Positions 8,302 to 17,650 of a stretch of DNA of 64,000 nucleotides are shown here, piece by piece (within the stretch, counting starts at the first letter, position 1; each line of letters begins with the position of its first letter). Where the stretch lies: the NCBI GenBank assembly GCA_022649305.1, contig JALCNW010000010.1, forward strand, positions 1-64,000. The letters run 5' to 3'. A model generated the notes under the pieces. The model had not been told where the DNA came from, ran no database searches, and saw only the letters and a list, made by a program, of their open reading frames with translations. Position numbers and translations under genes: made by a program. This DNA comes from Enterobacter sp. Its GTDB lineage: Bacteria > Pseudomonadota > Gammaproteobacteria > Enterobacterales > Enterobacteriaceae.

Positions 8302-10974
8302 CTACAGCAAGCTTTTGACGTAGGCGTCAATGTCGCTGATGTATTTTTCTGTGCCAGAAGCATCCTTCTCGCGAATAAGATGTTCCAGCGTTTCACATAA
8401 CTGCTTGCCCGGAACCAGATTGAGCATGGCAAACACCCCTTTAAGTCGGTGTGCTGTCTGTGCCAGTGCAGCGAAATCTTTCGCTGCGGACTCAGTATAC
8501 AACCGCTTAACATCATCTGGTACTGTATCTACAAAGAGTGAATAATATCCACTGGCATGGAGTTCAGCATTTTCATTGCCGCCCAGCGGCGACTCCAGTA
8601 TCCCTTCTTGCGCCAGCTGCTCTTCTATTAGTTGTAGTACAGCTTCCTGCATTGCATTGCTCATATTGAAGTTGACGCGCAGCTGGCCAGGGCCGATTTT
8701 CCGCACGCCTGACTCATCATCGCTTAAAAGCAAGCCCGAGGCAGTAAGATTAGACGGATTATCTGTCAAAAAGAGATCAAATTCTTGACTCGTGAGCCTT
8801 TCATCCGGGGTTATGCATACTGCCCCCCAGTTTTCTAACTGACGAACCACTACGCTGCGGATCTCATTTGAGGTCACATCGACCATGATCACGACATCAT
8901 CGAGCAGGCGTTCTTCATCTATTTCTTCCTGCGGATTGGCCGGCATTTTCACATGCAGAGAATAGCGTGTGCCAAGCGATTCGCGAGCTTTGATATTTAA
9001 ATGCCCGCCGAGCTTACGCGCCAGCTGGTCGCAAAGCCAGAAGGTGAGGGCGTTGGCTTTACCGTATCCGTCACTTTGCGTGTCGTTCAGGAACGGGAAG
9101 TGGAGATTATCGATTTCACTCAGCGTAACGCCTTCACCGGTGTCCAGAATACGGAAGGTTAAGCGGTCCTCTGCGGACTCATCCGTGCCGACTTCCAGCG
9201 TGATTTTGCCAATTTGCGTGGTGGTAACGGAATATTGAATAAGCATCAGCAGGATGCGGCGCAATGCTTCACGATCGCCATGACGTTGGTCGTTGGCGGG
9301 CAAATTGTTATTAATCAGGAGCTGAAGACCTTTGCGCTTAATCACCGGCAGAACGTCGGGTACCACTTCGTTGATCAAGTCCTGGATTGAAAACAGTGAT
9401 GAAGTGCCTTTCCAGCTGTCATCTTCCAGCATATTGGCGAGCTGAATTTCATCGACCAGACGAACCAACGTGTCCGTCTGACTCAAAAGCTGTTTACTCT
9501 CAGGTGTGTTTATCGCTTCAGCCTGAACGGCCAGGGCTTTCAACGGTCGCTTAAATGCCTCACTGATATTGTGCATAAATGCCGCGCGACCCTGCTGGTT
9601 TTTCTCATACAACCTCTGAGCCTGCTTCAGTTTCTTATTCACCAGAACTTCTCTGTCCTGGTCGCGAATAATGAAGATTTGGGTACGGGAGGCGACCTGG
9701 CTGCGGAACTGGCGGATTTCGTACAGCTCGTTATTGATGGTTGCCTGAATAATCCCCTGATGCTGATCGGCCATGGAGGTGATGTTCTGCAGATTGAGAT
9801 GCGGCAGCAAATGGTCCGCAATCTTATTGCTCATAATGGTGCGGTTGGCTTCCTGATCGTGTACCAACAGCCCGAGAGGCAGCACTGAGACGATCTCCTC
9901 ATTCAACGCGCGCAAGATCCGCAACTCGCTATTAGAACTTGAAGACGACAAGTTTTCGCCCGAGCGTCCAGGTTGGAATCGGAAAGTGCTGTAGCCAAAA
10001 AGCGCCAGTGCCAACAGCCCAATATTCAATAAAAGCGGCAGCAGGATATTTTGTAGCGTATCCAGCAGCAGCGTGCCAAAGGGAACCTGCCATACCAGAC
10101 GCATACCGGTGGTGTTTAGCGAGGAGGCAATCTCGATCTTAGTGCCATTAAAGGAGATTGATACGCTCTCCGCTCCCTCTTTATCGGGCGGGGTACGCAT
10201 ATTCTGTACTGCGGTATCCTGCTCAAGGCGGAAACTGTCCAGCGGCATATCGGGCGGAATCAAATCGTTGATTGGCAGATCGAATGCAACGACGGTCGCC
10301 AGATGACCTGGCTGGTTAAATGTGGTGCGTAGCGTAAAGTAGTGGCCGTTTTGCCAAGCGAGGCGACGCAGAGAAGAGAAGCTTTCACGCTCATCAAGGG
10401 CATTTGCCTGCTGGAGCATTTCGGCGCGGCGTGAATCAACGATCGAACCCACCGTAGACTCTTTAAATCCGGAAGAGAGATCTTTTAACGGCAGGGTGGA
10501 GATCAGGATCATGCTGTTATCCTGACCATTCAAATAGTACATCGACCACGGCACCGTCTCGGCACCCCAGAGCGTATCGAGATAGGTCGACATTCTCTGA
10601 GTCATCTCAAGCGTCGCGCTGTCATGCGAGCCAAAAATGAGTGCTTCGGTTTTACGACGCGGTTTTTCAAGGTAATAGACGTCCTGTTTGAGACGTGTTT
10701 CCTGTAAGCCCTCGCCGGATGCGTTTCCCGGTGCGGCGGCAATATTGTCGTAAATCTGCCAGGTGGCGTATCGCCAGGTATCGATTCGCTTATGTACGGC
10801 GTGGGTGATATCAACAATCTGATAACTTCTGTCTTTAAGCCATGCATTGACCGCGCTTTGCACCATCACACCCATGGTCACCAACAGCACAATGATCAAT
10901 AGAAGAAAGAAACGGGTGATGCTCCCGGGAAGAAGGGAGAACTTGCTCGATGCTGTGGTTTCAGACTGACTCAT
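8302..10974 (-). CDS. rcsD: Rcs phosphotransfer protein
   Basis: Inner-membrane HPt protein that relays phosphate from RcsC to RcsB. 890 residues, as in E. coli. TM1 is at about 20-42 and TM2 at about 305-325, flanking a periplasmic domain. A degenerate kinase-like region follows that lacks the phospho-accepting His (KNQQGRAAFMHNISEAF where a kinase has its H-box). Next come the ABL domain and the C-terminal HPt domain with His842 (LAQTAHRLKG). First gene of rcsDB, divergent from micF/ompC. Confidence 0.98.
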   Translation of the reverse strand: MSQSETTASSKFSLLPGSITRFFLLLIIVLLVTMGVMVQSAVNAWLKDRSYQIVDITHAVHKRIDTWRYATWQIYDNIAAAPGNASGEGLQETRLKQDVYYLEKPRRKTEALIFGSHDSATLEMTQRMSTYLDTLWGAETVPWSMYYLNGQDNSMILISTLPLKDLSSGFKESTVGSIVDSRRAEMLQQANALDERESFSSLRRLAWQNGHYFTLRTTFNQPGHLATVVAFDLPINDLIPPDMPLDSFRLEQDTAVQNMRTPPDKEGAESVSISFNGTKIEIASSLNTTGMRLVWQVPFGTLLLDTLQNILLPLLLNIGLLALALFGYSTFRFQPGRSGENLSSSSSNSELRILRALNEEIVSVLPLGLLVHDQEANRTIMSNKIADHLLPHLNLQNITSMADQHQGIIQATINNELYEIRQFRSQVASRTQIFIIRDQDREVLVNKKLKQAQRLYEKNQQGRAAFMHNISEAFKRPLKALAVQAEAINTPESKQLLSQTDTLVRLVDEIQLANMLEDDSWKGTSSLFSIQDLINEVVPDVLPVIKRKGLQLLINNNLPANDQRHGDREALRRILLMLIQYSVTTTQIGKITLEVGTDESAEDRLTFRILDTGEGVTLSEIDNLHFPFLNDTQSDGYGKANALTFWLCDQLARKLGGHLNIKARESLGTRYSLHVKMPANPQEEIDEERLLDDVVIMVDVTSNEIRSVVVRQLENWGAVCITPDERLTSQEFDLFLTDNPSNLTASGLLLSDDESGVRKIGPGQLRVNFNMSNAMQEAVLQLIEEQLAQEGILESPLGGNENAELHASGYYSLFVDTVPDDVKRLYTESAAKDFAALAQTAHRLKGVFAMLNLVPGKQLCETLEHLIREKDASGTEKYISDIDAYVKSLL

Positions 10975-11297
10975 TGATAGGGTTAACCCGCGTTGGCCGC
11001 ACTTTAGGGAATACGGCAGTATAAAGGGTAATAATTGAATTTCCAGCGCCGTTGACGGAGGAGAGAAGACTTTTTACGCAGAGGGGATCGTGTTGGGTGG
11101 TAATGCTAAATGTGTACAAAAAGAACAACGCTGTATACATAATTACCAAAATCGCAAAAAAATAGCACGAATTAACAAGAAATTAAGAGTTGAAACAATT
11201 TAGTTGGCGAGAGTGATTGATGGTAGAGGATTAATTAATAGTCGTTATAATTTCGTGGTGGTAGCACAAATTATTCATATTTGCGTAAAGAAGAGTA
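10975..11297. other. rcsD upstream intergenic region
   Basis: AT-rich, non-coding. It must hold the rcsDB promoter, but I see no element I can assign with confidence. A 62-codon open frame on the minus strand (10961-11149) looks fortuitous. Confidence 0.5.
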
Positions 11298-11390
11298 AAA
11301 AAAAACCGAATGCATTGCACTCGGCTCAATTAGGGATAAACAGACATTCAAAAATGAATGACGGTAATAAATAAAGTTAATGATGATAGC
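11298..11390 (-). ncRNA. micF: MicF antisense RNA
   Basis: Hfq-dependent trans-acting sRNA that represses ompF and other mRNAs, transcribed divergently from ompC as in E. coli. The RNA starts GCUAUCAUCAUUAACUUUAU at 11390. From memory, its first ~39 nt match E. coli MicF exactly, including the ompF-pairing region. The 3' end is a hairpin around CCGAGUGCAAUGCAUUCGG followed by a U-run (A-run 11297-11305 on the + strand). About 93 nt, the usual length. Confidence 0.92.
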
Positions 11391-11540
11391 GAGATATATT
11401 TTAGTGATCTCATGACCTTTTGTTTTGTCATTCAGTGCTGTAAGGTTATTTTACTGCAACTTATTGATATTAATCTATAAAGTTAGATTATTGATTTTAC
11501 GTGCTTAATTTTTTATCTCTTTGTGCTGTGTAAAAGTTCC

Positions 11541-11640
11541 GTGATTTTTACAAAATGAAACATCTCTAGCGATGAATGAAACATCTTCAAAGTTTTCGTA
11601 TCATATTCGCATTGGATTATTCTGTATTTTTGCGGAGAAT
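11541..11640 (+). promoter_or_regulatory. ompC promoter with OmpR sites
   Basis: Twin ATGAAACATCT repeats (near 11555-11565 and 11576-11586) lie in the arrangement of the OmpR boxes upstream of E. coli ompC, followed by TATCATATTCGCATTGGATTATTCT with a -10-like TATTCT. The 5' leader then runs to the ompC ATG and ends in AGAGGGTTAATAAA. High osmolarity should activate ompC and micF through OmpR-P. Confidence 0.75.
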
Positions 11641-11715
11641 GAAGTTGCCGATTGGTTAAGAGGGTTAACCAGTAAGCAGTGGTCATAATAAGGCATATAA
11701 CAGAGGGTTAATAAA

Positions 11716-12834
11716 ATGAAAGTTAAAGTACTGTCCCTCCTGGTACCAGCACTGCTGGTAGCAGGCGCAGCAAATGCGGCTGAAATTTACAACAAAGATG
11801 GCAACAAATTAGATCTGTTCGGTAAAGTCGACGGTCTGCACTATTTCTCCGACGATAAAGGCAACGACGGCGATCAAACCTACATGCGTATTGGCTTCAA
11901 AGGCGAAACGCAGGTCAATGATCAACTGACCGGCTACGGCCAGTGGGAATACCAGGTTCAGGGTAACACCACTGAAAGCGACAACCAGTCCTGGACTCGT
12001 GTGGCGTTCGCGGGTCTGAAATTTGCTGATGCAGGTTCTTTCGATTACGGCCGTAACTACGGCGTTATCTATGACGTGACTTCCTGGACCGACGTTCTGC
12101 CGGAATTCGGCGGCGATACTTACGGTTCTGACAACTTCCTGCAATCCCGCGCAAACGGTGTTGCGACCTACCGTAATCAGGACTTCTTCGGCCTGGTCGA
12201 TGGCCTGAACTTTGCTCTGCAGTATCAAGGTAAAAACGGCAGCGTCAGCGGTGAAAACGACGCTGGTCGTAGTACCCTGAAACAGAATGGCGACGGTTAT
12301 GGCGCGTCTCTGACTTACGATCTGGGCGAAGGTTTCAGCGTGGGTGGCGCGATGTCTTCTTCTAAACGTACTGCGGACCAGAACGCAGCAGGCGTTTACG
12401 GTGAAGGCGACAACGCTGAAGTCTACAGCGGCGGCCTGAAATATGATGCGAACAACATCTATCTGGCAGCACAGTACTCTCAGACTTACAACGCAACCCG
12501 CTTTGGTAACTCCCAGAGCAGCAGCGACATCTACGGTTTTGCTAACAAAGCGCAAAACTTCGAAGTGGTTGCTCAGTACCAGTTCGACTTCGGTCTGCGT
12601 CCTTCCGTGGCTTACCTGCAGTCAAAAGGCAAGGACGTAAGCAACAACACCACCAACTTCGGCGATCAGGATCTGCTGAAATATGTGGATGTTGGCGCGA
12701 CTTACTACTTCAACAAAAACATGTCCACCTACGTGGATTACAAAATCAACCTGTTGGATAAAAACAACTTTACCGAACAGGCTGGTGTAAGTACTGATGA
12801 TATCGTCGCATTGGGTCTGGTTTACCAGTTCTAA
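11716..12834 (+). CDS. ompC: Outer membrane porin C
   Basis: General diffusion trimeric porin. 372 residues (E. coli 367). A 21-residue signal peptide ends in AANA before mature [19 protein letters not shown]. The signature [14 protein letters not shown] constriction loop L3 is present, and the protein ends in VALGLVYQF with the terminal Phe needed for BAM recognition. Differences from E. coli concentrate in the predicted surface loops, as is usual. micF lies divergently upstream. OmpC is a known factor in antibiotic permeability. Confidence 0.97.
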   Translation: MKVKVLSLLVPALLVAGAANAAEIYNKDGNKLDLFGKVDGLHYFSDDKGNDGDQTYMRIGFKGETQVNDQLTGYGQWEYQVQGNTTESDNQSWTRVAFAGLKFADAGSFDYGRNYGVIYDVTSWTDVLPEFGGDTYGSDNFLQSRANGVATYRNQDFFGLVDGLNFALQYQGKNGSVSGENDAGRSTLKQNGDGYGASLTYDLGEGFSVGGAMSSSKRTADQNAAGVYGEGDNAEVYSGGLKYDANNIYLAAQYSQTYNATRFGNSQSSSDIYGFANKAQNFEVVAQYQFDFGLRPSVAYLQSKGKDVSNNTTNFGDQDLLKYVDVGATYYFNKNMSTYVDYKINLLDKNNFTEQAGVSTDDIVALGLVYQF

Positions 12835-12855
12835 GACGCAGTCAGTATTGCAGAA

Positions 12856-12877
12856 GGGGCCAGCAGGCCCCTTTTTT
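12856..12877 (+). terminator. ompC terminator
   Basis: GGGGCC (12856-12861), AGCA loop, GGCCCC (12866-12871), then six T. Confidence 0.9.
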
Positions 12878-12951
12878 CATGCGTTTTATAAGGTCTTACA
12901 AACGATGCTTTTTGGTGTACCCTTGCCGACCTGGCATGAGGATAATAACGA

Positions 12952-14007
12952 ATGGACATGACTTTTTTGCGAGCCAGCCTTCTGGCGACACTTTTCTTTC
13001 TGACGGCATGCGATTCTTCTCCCTCCGCACCCATCACGACTGCTCCGGCGGCTAGCGTGCTGGAAGGTAAGACCATGGGAACGTCCTGGCGCGTGAGCGT
13101 CATCAATATTGATAAAAAACGCGAAGACGAACTTCGCGGTAAAATTCAGTCCCAGCTTGACGCTGACGATCAGCTGCTTTCAACCTATAAAAATGATTCA
13201 GCGCTGATGCGGTTCAACCTGTCGAACAGCACTTCGCTCTGGCCGGTGAGTGAAGCGATGGCGGATATTGTTATCGAGTCGCTGCACGTCGGGTATAAAA
13301 CCAACGGAGCGATGGATATCACCGTCGGACCGCTGGTGAATTTGTGGGGATTTGGCCCAAACAAACAGCCAGTGACTACGCCGGACATCGCCCAGATTGA
13401 CGATGCGCGGGCTCGCACGGGATTGCAGCATCTGACGGTGATACACCAATACGGTCAGCAGTATTTGCAAAAAGACATCCCCGATCTGTTTGTCGATCTC
13501 TCAACGGTCGGAGAAGGTTACGCAGCGGATCATCTGGCAGCGTTGATGGCTCAGGAAGGCATTTCGCGTTATCTGGTGTCGGTGGGAGGCGCTCTGGTCA
13601 GCCGGGGAATGAACGCCAGTGATAAGCCGTGGCGCGTTGCTATTCAGAAACCAACCGATCAACAAAACGCGGTGCAGGCGATTGTTGATATCAATGGCCA
13701 TGGCATCAGCACTTCCGGCAGCTATCGCAATTACTACGAGCTGGATGGCAAGCGTATTTCTCATGTTATCGATCCGCAAACCGGTCGTCCTATCGAACAC
13801 AATCTGGTATCCGTCACCGTCATCGCGCCTACCGCGCTTGAGGCTGATGCATGGGATACGGGGCTGATGGTGCTCGGACCGGAGAAAGCGAAAGAGGTGG
13901 TACGCCAGGAAGGTCTGGCGGTGTATATGATCACCAAAGAGGGCGAGAACTTTAAAACCTGGAGCTCGCCGCAGTTTCAAAGCTTCCTGGTCAACGATAA
14001 GAATTAA
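12952..14007 (+). CDS. apbE: FAD:protein FMN transferase, lipoprotein
   Basis: Mg-dependent flavin transferase that attaches FMN covalently to Thr residues of periplasmic or membrane flavoproteins such as Na+-NQR/Rnf subunits. 351 residues. An N-terminal lipobox LTAC gives a lipidated Cys20 followed by Asp21, an inner-membrane retention signal. The family core is evident (LEGKTMGTSWR, DLSTVGEGYAADHLA, ISTSGSYRNYY, SHVIDPQTGRPI, TALEADAWDTGLMVLG). A 72-bp gap separates it from ada. Position after ompC matches K-12. Confidence 0.95.
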   Translation: MDMTFLRASLLATLFFLTACDSSPSAPITTAPAASVLEGKTMGTSWRVSVINIDKKREDELRGKIQSQLDADDQLLSTYKNDSALMRFNLSNSTSLWPVSEAMADIVIESLHVGYKTNGAMDITVGPLVNLWGFGPNKQPVTTPDIAQIDDARARTGLQHLTVIHQYGQQYLQKDIPDLFVDLSTVGEGYAADHLAALMAQEGISRYLVSVGGALVSRGMNASDKPWRVAIQKPTDQQNAVQAIVDINGHGISTSGSYRNYYELDGKRISHVIDPQTGRPIEHNLVSVTVIAPTALEADAWDTGLMVLGPEKAKEVVRQEGLAVYMITKEGENFKTWSSPQFQSFLVNDKN

Positions 14008-14013
14008 AAAGCA
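14006..14013 (+). promoter_or_regulatory. Position of the Ada box, degenerate
   Basis: The E. coli ada-alkB promoter has AAAGCGCA as its Ada box. The sequence aligning with it here, right after the apbE stop, is AAAAAGCA, two mismatches from the E. coli element. Confidence 0.35.
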
Positions 14014-14079
14014 AGGTTGCGGGTTTTTATTCAGTGGCGCTCGGGCATTGTGTGAGTATGCTTGTAAGAGGAGTCCATG

Positions 14080-15144
14080 ATGAAAAACGTGACGCTTAAC
14101 ACTGATGACGATCGCTGGTTGGCCGTGCTGGCTCGCGATCGTCATGCCGATGATCAGTTTGTTTTTGCGGTGCAGACCACCGGTATATTTTGCCGCCCCT
14201 CCTGTCGCGCGCGTCATGCGCTGCGCAAAAATGTGCACTTTTATCCCGATGCCCGCCACGCGGAGCAGGCTGGTTTCCGTCCCTGCAAACGCTGCTTACC
14301 GGACAGATCCGATCCTCAGGTGCTGCGGGTGGCTAAAGTCGAAAAGGCCTGCCGTCTGCTGGAGCAGCAACCAAACCTCACGTTGAACGCTCTGGCGGAG
14401 CAGGTTGCGATGAGCAGTTGGCATTTCCACCGCCTCTTCAAGTCCGTCACCGGTATGACGCCAAAAGCCTGGCAGCAGGCTGCGCGTGCGCGCCGTTTGC
14501 GCCATTCGCTGACGCAAGGTGAAAGCATTACCGATTCTGTGCTGGCTGCGGGATTCCCCGACAGCAGCAGCTATTATCGACAAGCGGATTTAGCGCTGGG
14601 TATGACTGCAAAGCAATACCGCAAAGGCGGCGATGAGGTTGCTATCCACTATACGTTGAGCGATTGTTCGCTGGGACGTTGTCTGGTGGCCGAAAGCGAA
14701 CGCGGAATTTGCGCCATTTTGCTGGGTAATGACGATCCTACGCTGTTGGAAGAGTTAAAAACCATTTTTCCTTTTGCCAGGCCTGGGACATCAAACAGTG
14801 AGTTCGAGGCGCGGGTACACCTGGTGATTAACGGCCTGGATAATCGCGAAGCCGCGCAGGCATTGCCACTGGATATCCGCGGGACGGCTTTTCAGCAGCA
14901 GGTCTGGCAGGCGCTAAGCTCTATTCCTTACGGCGAAACGGTGACTTACCAGCAGGTTGCCAAAGCGATTGGTAAACCTAACGCCGTGCGCGCGGTAGCG
15001 AGTGCCTGCGCCGCCAACAAACTGGCGATCGTGATTCCTTGTCACCGGGTGGTACGCAACGATGGGGCGCTGTCAGGCTATCGTTGGGGAATTGCGCGTA
15101 AGGCACAGCTGCTGGAGCGCGAAGTCAAAACGCAGGAGGAATAA
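14080..15144 (+). CDS. ada: Bifunctional methyl-transfer DNA repair protein and transcription activator Ada
   Basis: Repairs O6-methylguanine/O4-methylthymine and methylphosphotriesters; the methylated form activates the adaptive response. From the second ATG the protein is 354 residues, equal to E. coli, and key residues fall on E. coli numbers: Cys38 and Cys42 (FCRPSC), the CKRC zinc pair, then an AraC-type HTH. The C-terminal O6-alkylguanine transferase has Cys321 in IPCHRVV. An in-frame ATG three bases upstream (14077) is closer to the AGGAG and also possible. The stop overlaps the alkB start by one base (TAATG). Confidence 0.96.
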   Translation: MKNVTLNTDDDRWLAVLARDRHADDQFVFAVQTTGIFCRPSCRARHALRKNVHFYPDARHAEQAGFRPCKRCLPDRSDPQVLRVAKVEKACRLLEQQPNLTLNALAEQVAMSSWHFHRLFKSVTGMTPKAWQQAARARRLRHSLTQGESITDSVLAAGFPDSSSYYRQADLALGMTAKQYRKGGDEVAIHYTLSDCSLGRCLVAESERGICAILLGNDDPTLLEELKTIFPFARPGTSNSEFEARVHLVINGLDNREAAQALPLDIRGTAFQQQVWQALSSIPYGETVTYQQVAKAIGKPNAVRAVASACAANKLAIVIPCHRVVRNDGALSGYRWGIARKAQLLEREVKTQEE

Positions 15145-15794
15145 TGCTCGATCTTTTTGCAGAAGAAGAACCCTGGGAAGAACCACTGGCCCCTGGTGCT
15201 GTGGTTCTGCGCCGTTTTGCCCTGTCGCGCGCGCAGGCGTTGTTGCAGGGTATCGAGGAAGTGGCGGCTGTATCTCCGTTTCGGCATATGATTACACCCG
15301 GCGGATATACGATGTCGGTAGCCATGACCAACTGTGGCGATTTAGGCTGGACGACCAACGATCGGGGTTATCTCTATTCCCCTACCGATCCCATGACTCA
15401 CCGCCAGTGGCCAACAATGCCGAAAGCATTCTCCACCCTATGCCACGAGGCAGCGGTCGCGGCTGGATATGCTGATTTTAAGCCTGATGCTTGTCTGGTA
15501 AACCGCTATGCAGAAGGGACGAAACTGTCCCTGCACCAGGATAAAGACGAACCCAACCTTCGCGCACCGATTGTCTCCGTATCACTGGGCTTGCCAGCCA
15601 TATTCCAGTTTGGCGGTTTGCAGCGTAATGATCCGTTAAAACGTATCATGCTTGAACATGGTGATGTCGTGGTCTGGGGCGGGGAATCGCGTCTGTTTTA
15701 TCACGGCATTCAGCCGCTTAAAACGGGCCAACATCTTCTGACAGGGGAGTATCGTCTCAATCTGACCTTCCGTCAGGCATCGTATAGCGAATAA
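15144..15794 (+). CDS. alkB: Alpha-ketoglutarate-dependent DNA/RNA demethylase
   Basis: Fe(II)/2-oxoglutarate dioxygenase that oxidatively removes 1-methyladenine and 3-methylcytosine lesions. 216 residues, equal to E. coli. Iron ligands His131, Asp133 (SLHQDKD) and His187 (FYHGIQP) and 2-oxoglutarate-binding Arg204 and Arg210 (GEYRLNLTFR) are all in place. Translationally coupled to ada through TAATG. Confidence 0.97.
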   Translation: MLDLFAEEEPWEEPLAPGAVVLRRFALSRAQALLQGIEEVAAVSPFRHMITPGGYTMSVAMTNCGDLGWTTNDRGYLYSPTDPMTHRQWPTMPKAFSTLCHEAAVAAGYADFKPDACLVNRYAEGTKLSLHQDKDEPNLRAPIVSVSLGLPAIFQFGGLQRNDPLKRIMLEHGDVVVWGGESRLFYHGIQPLKTGQHLLTGEYRLNLTFRQASYSE

Positions 15795-15870
15795 AAATAA
15801 GAATTATTCTTGATGTAACCGTCGGGCAGTTTACACTGCTGGCTGTTTTTTCTTGTCCGGATCGCTTTGC

Positions 15871-17514
15871 ATGCAGCTACTTCTTCTTGTCTGGCGCCAG
15901 TACCGCTGGCCGTTTGTCGCGGTAATGGCGTTAAGCCTTGCCAGCGCCGCGTTGGGCATTGGCCTTATCGCTTTCATTAATGTTCGCCTGATCGAAATGG
16001 TCGACTCTACGTTGTCGGTTTTGCCGGAATTTCTGGGCTTGCTGTTGCTGCTGATGGCGGTGACGCTGGCTTCACAGCTGGCACTCACGGCGCTGGGACA
16101 CCATTTTGTTTATCGCCTGCGCGGCGAGTTTATCAAACGTATTCTCGATACTCAGGTTGAACGCATTGAACAGCTGGGCAGTGCTTCGCTGCTTGCCGGG
16201 CTGACCAGCGATGTACGCGCCATTACGATTGCTTTTGTTCGCCTGCCAGAACTGGTGCAGGGGATCATTTTAACCTTTGGTTCTGCGGCCTACCTCGCGT
16301 GGCTTTCAACCAAAATGTTAGCCGTCACCGCACTGTGGATAGTCGTCACCATTTGGGGTGGCTATCTGCTGGTGTCGCGAGTCTATAAGCATATGGCGGT
16401 GCTGCGCGAAACCGAAGACAAGCTGTACAACGACTACCAGACGGTGCTGGAAGGACGTAAAGAGTTGACGCTCAACCGCGAACGCGCCGAACACATTTTC
16501 AACAACCTTTATATTCCGGACGCACGTGAATATCGTCACCATATTATTCGGGCTGATACTTTCCATCTGAGCGCGGTGAACTGGTCCAACATCATGATGC
16601 TGGGTGCGATTGGCCTGGTGTTCTGGATGGCGAACAGCCTCGGATGGGCTGACACTAACGTGGCGGCAACCTACTCATTGACGCTGCTGTTTTTACGAAC
16701 GCCGCTGCTGTCTGCCGTAGGCGCACTGCCGACGCTGCTCAGTGCGCAAGTGGCCTTCAGAAAGCTGAATCAATTTGCACTGGCTCCGTTCAGGCCGGAG
16801 TTCCCGCGTCCTGAGGCATTCCCTGACTGGAAAACCCTGGAGCTTCGCGATGTGATGTTCCATTACCAGGACAATAATTTTGCCGTTGGCCCTGTTAATC
16901 TGACCATCAACCGCGGTGAACTGTTGTTCCTGATTGGGGGGAACGGGAGCGGTAAATCCACGCTGGCGATGCTGCTGACCGGCCTTTATCAGCCGCAGTC
17001 GGGGGCCATTTTGCTGGACGGTAAACCAGTTTCCGTCGACAAGCCGGAAGATTACCGCAAGCTGTTTTCTGCGGTCTTTACTGACGTCTGGCTATTCGAT
17101 CGGCTGCTGGGACCAGAAGGCAAACAGGCTAATCCAGCGTTGGTCACGAAGTGGCTTGAGCAACTGCAAATGTCGCACAAGCTTGAGCTGAAGGATGGCC
17201 AAATCCTTAATCTCAAGCTGTCGAAAGGGCAAAAAAAGCGCGTGGCGTTACTGCTGGCATTGGCAGAAGAGCGCGATATCATTTTGCTGGATGAATGGGC
17301 CGCCGATCAGGATCCGCACTTCCGCCGCGAGTTTTATCAGATTTTGCTGCCGCTGATGCAGGAAATGGGTAAGACCATTTTTGCTATCAGTCATGACGAT
17401 CACTACTTCATTCACGCCGATCGTCTCCTTGAAATGCGTAATGGCCAGCTGAGCGAACTGATCGGCGATGAACGCGATGCCGCATCGCGTGATGCAGTGG
17501 CCCGCACCGCATAA
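15871..17514 (+). CDS. yojI: Multidrug/microcin J25 ABC exporter, fused TMD-NBD
   Basis: Inner-membrane ABC half-transporter; the E. coli homologue exports microcin J25 with TolC. 547 residues, as in E. coli, from ATG 15871 ([13 protein letters not shown]). A longer frame begins at TTG 15853 but has no family support. The transmembrane domain covers about residues 1-320; the ATPase domain has Walker [10 protein letters not shown], a variant signature LSKGQKKR and Walker [13 protein letters not shown]. It follows alkB by 76 bp, as in K-12. Confidence 0.94.
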   Translation: MQLLLLVWRQYRWPFVAVMALSLASAALGIGLIAFINVRLIEMVDSTLSVLPEFLGLLLLLMAVTLASQLALTALGHHFVYRLRGEFIKRILDTQVERIEQLGSASLLAGLTSDVRAITIAFVRLPELVQGIILTFGSAAYLAWLSTKMLAVTALWIVVTIWGGYLLVSRVYKHMAVLRETEDKLYNDYQTVLEGRKELTLNRERAEHIFNNLYIPDAREYRHHIIRADTFHLSAVNWSNIMMLGAIGLVFWMANSLGWADTNVAATYSLTLLFLRTPLLSAVGALPTLLSAQVAFRKLNQFALAPFRPEFPRPEAFPDWKTLELRDVMFHYQDNNFAVGPVNLTINRGELLFLIGGNGSGKSTLAMLLTGLYQPQSGAILLDGKPVSVDKPEDYRKLFSAVFTDVWLFDRLLGPEGKQANPALVTKWLEQLQMSHKLELKDGQILNLKLSKGQKKRVALLLALAEERDIILLDEWAADQDPHFRREFYQILLPLMQEMGKTIFAISHDDHYFIHADRLLEMRNGQLSELIGDERDAASRDAVARTA

Positions 17515-17520
17515 TGGGTA

Positions 17521-17542
17521 AATGCCGGGGTAACCCGGCATT
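17521..17542 (+). terminator. Hairpin after yojI
   Basis: AATGCCGGG, GTAA loop, CCCGGCATT: a 9-bp perfect stem four bases after the stop. The following T content is modest (CATTTCCC), so termination may be partial. Confidence 0.6.
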
Positions 17543-17650
17543 CATTTCCCACAATAGCCGCTTTTTTCCCTCTATCTTTCCTCTGCTTATTATCATTTAC
17601 ATATCCTCGCGCTATGCTTAATGCCATCTTATTTCATGGATTAATGATTG

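Noticed and set aside
11809..12555. 248-codon open frame antisense to ompC
   Set aside because: Shadow of ompC with a biased Val/Ala/Thr composition and no initiation signal.
13501..14259. 252-codon open frame antisense to apbE and ada
   Set aside because: Spans two well-supported genes on the other strand; no family resemblance.
17515..17650. M-box riboswitch before mgtE
   Set aside because: The gap is only 136 bp, begins with the yojI hairpin, and shows no M-box-like structure.
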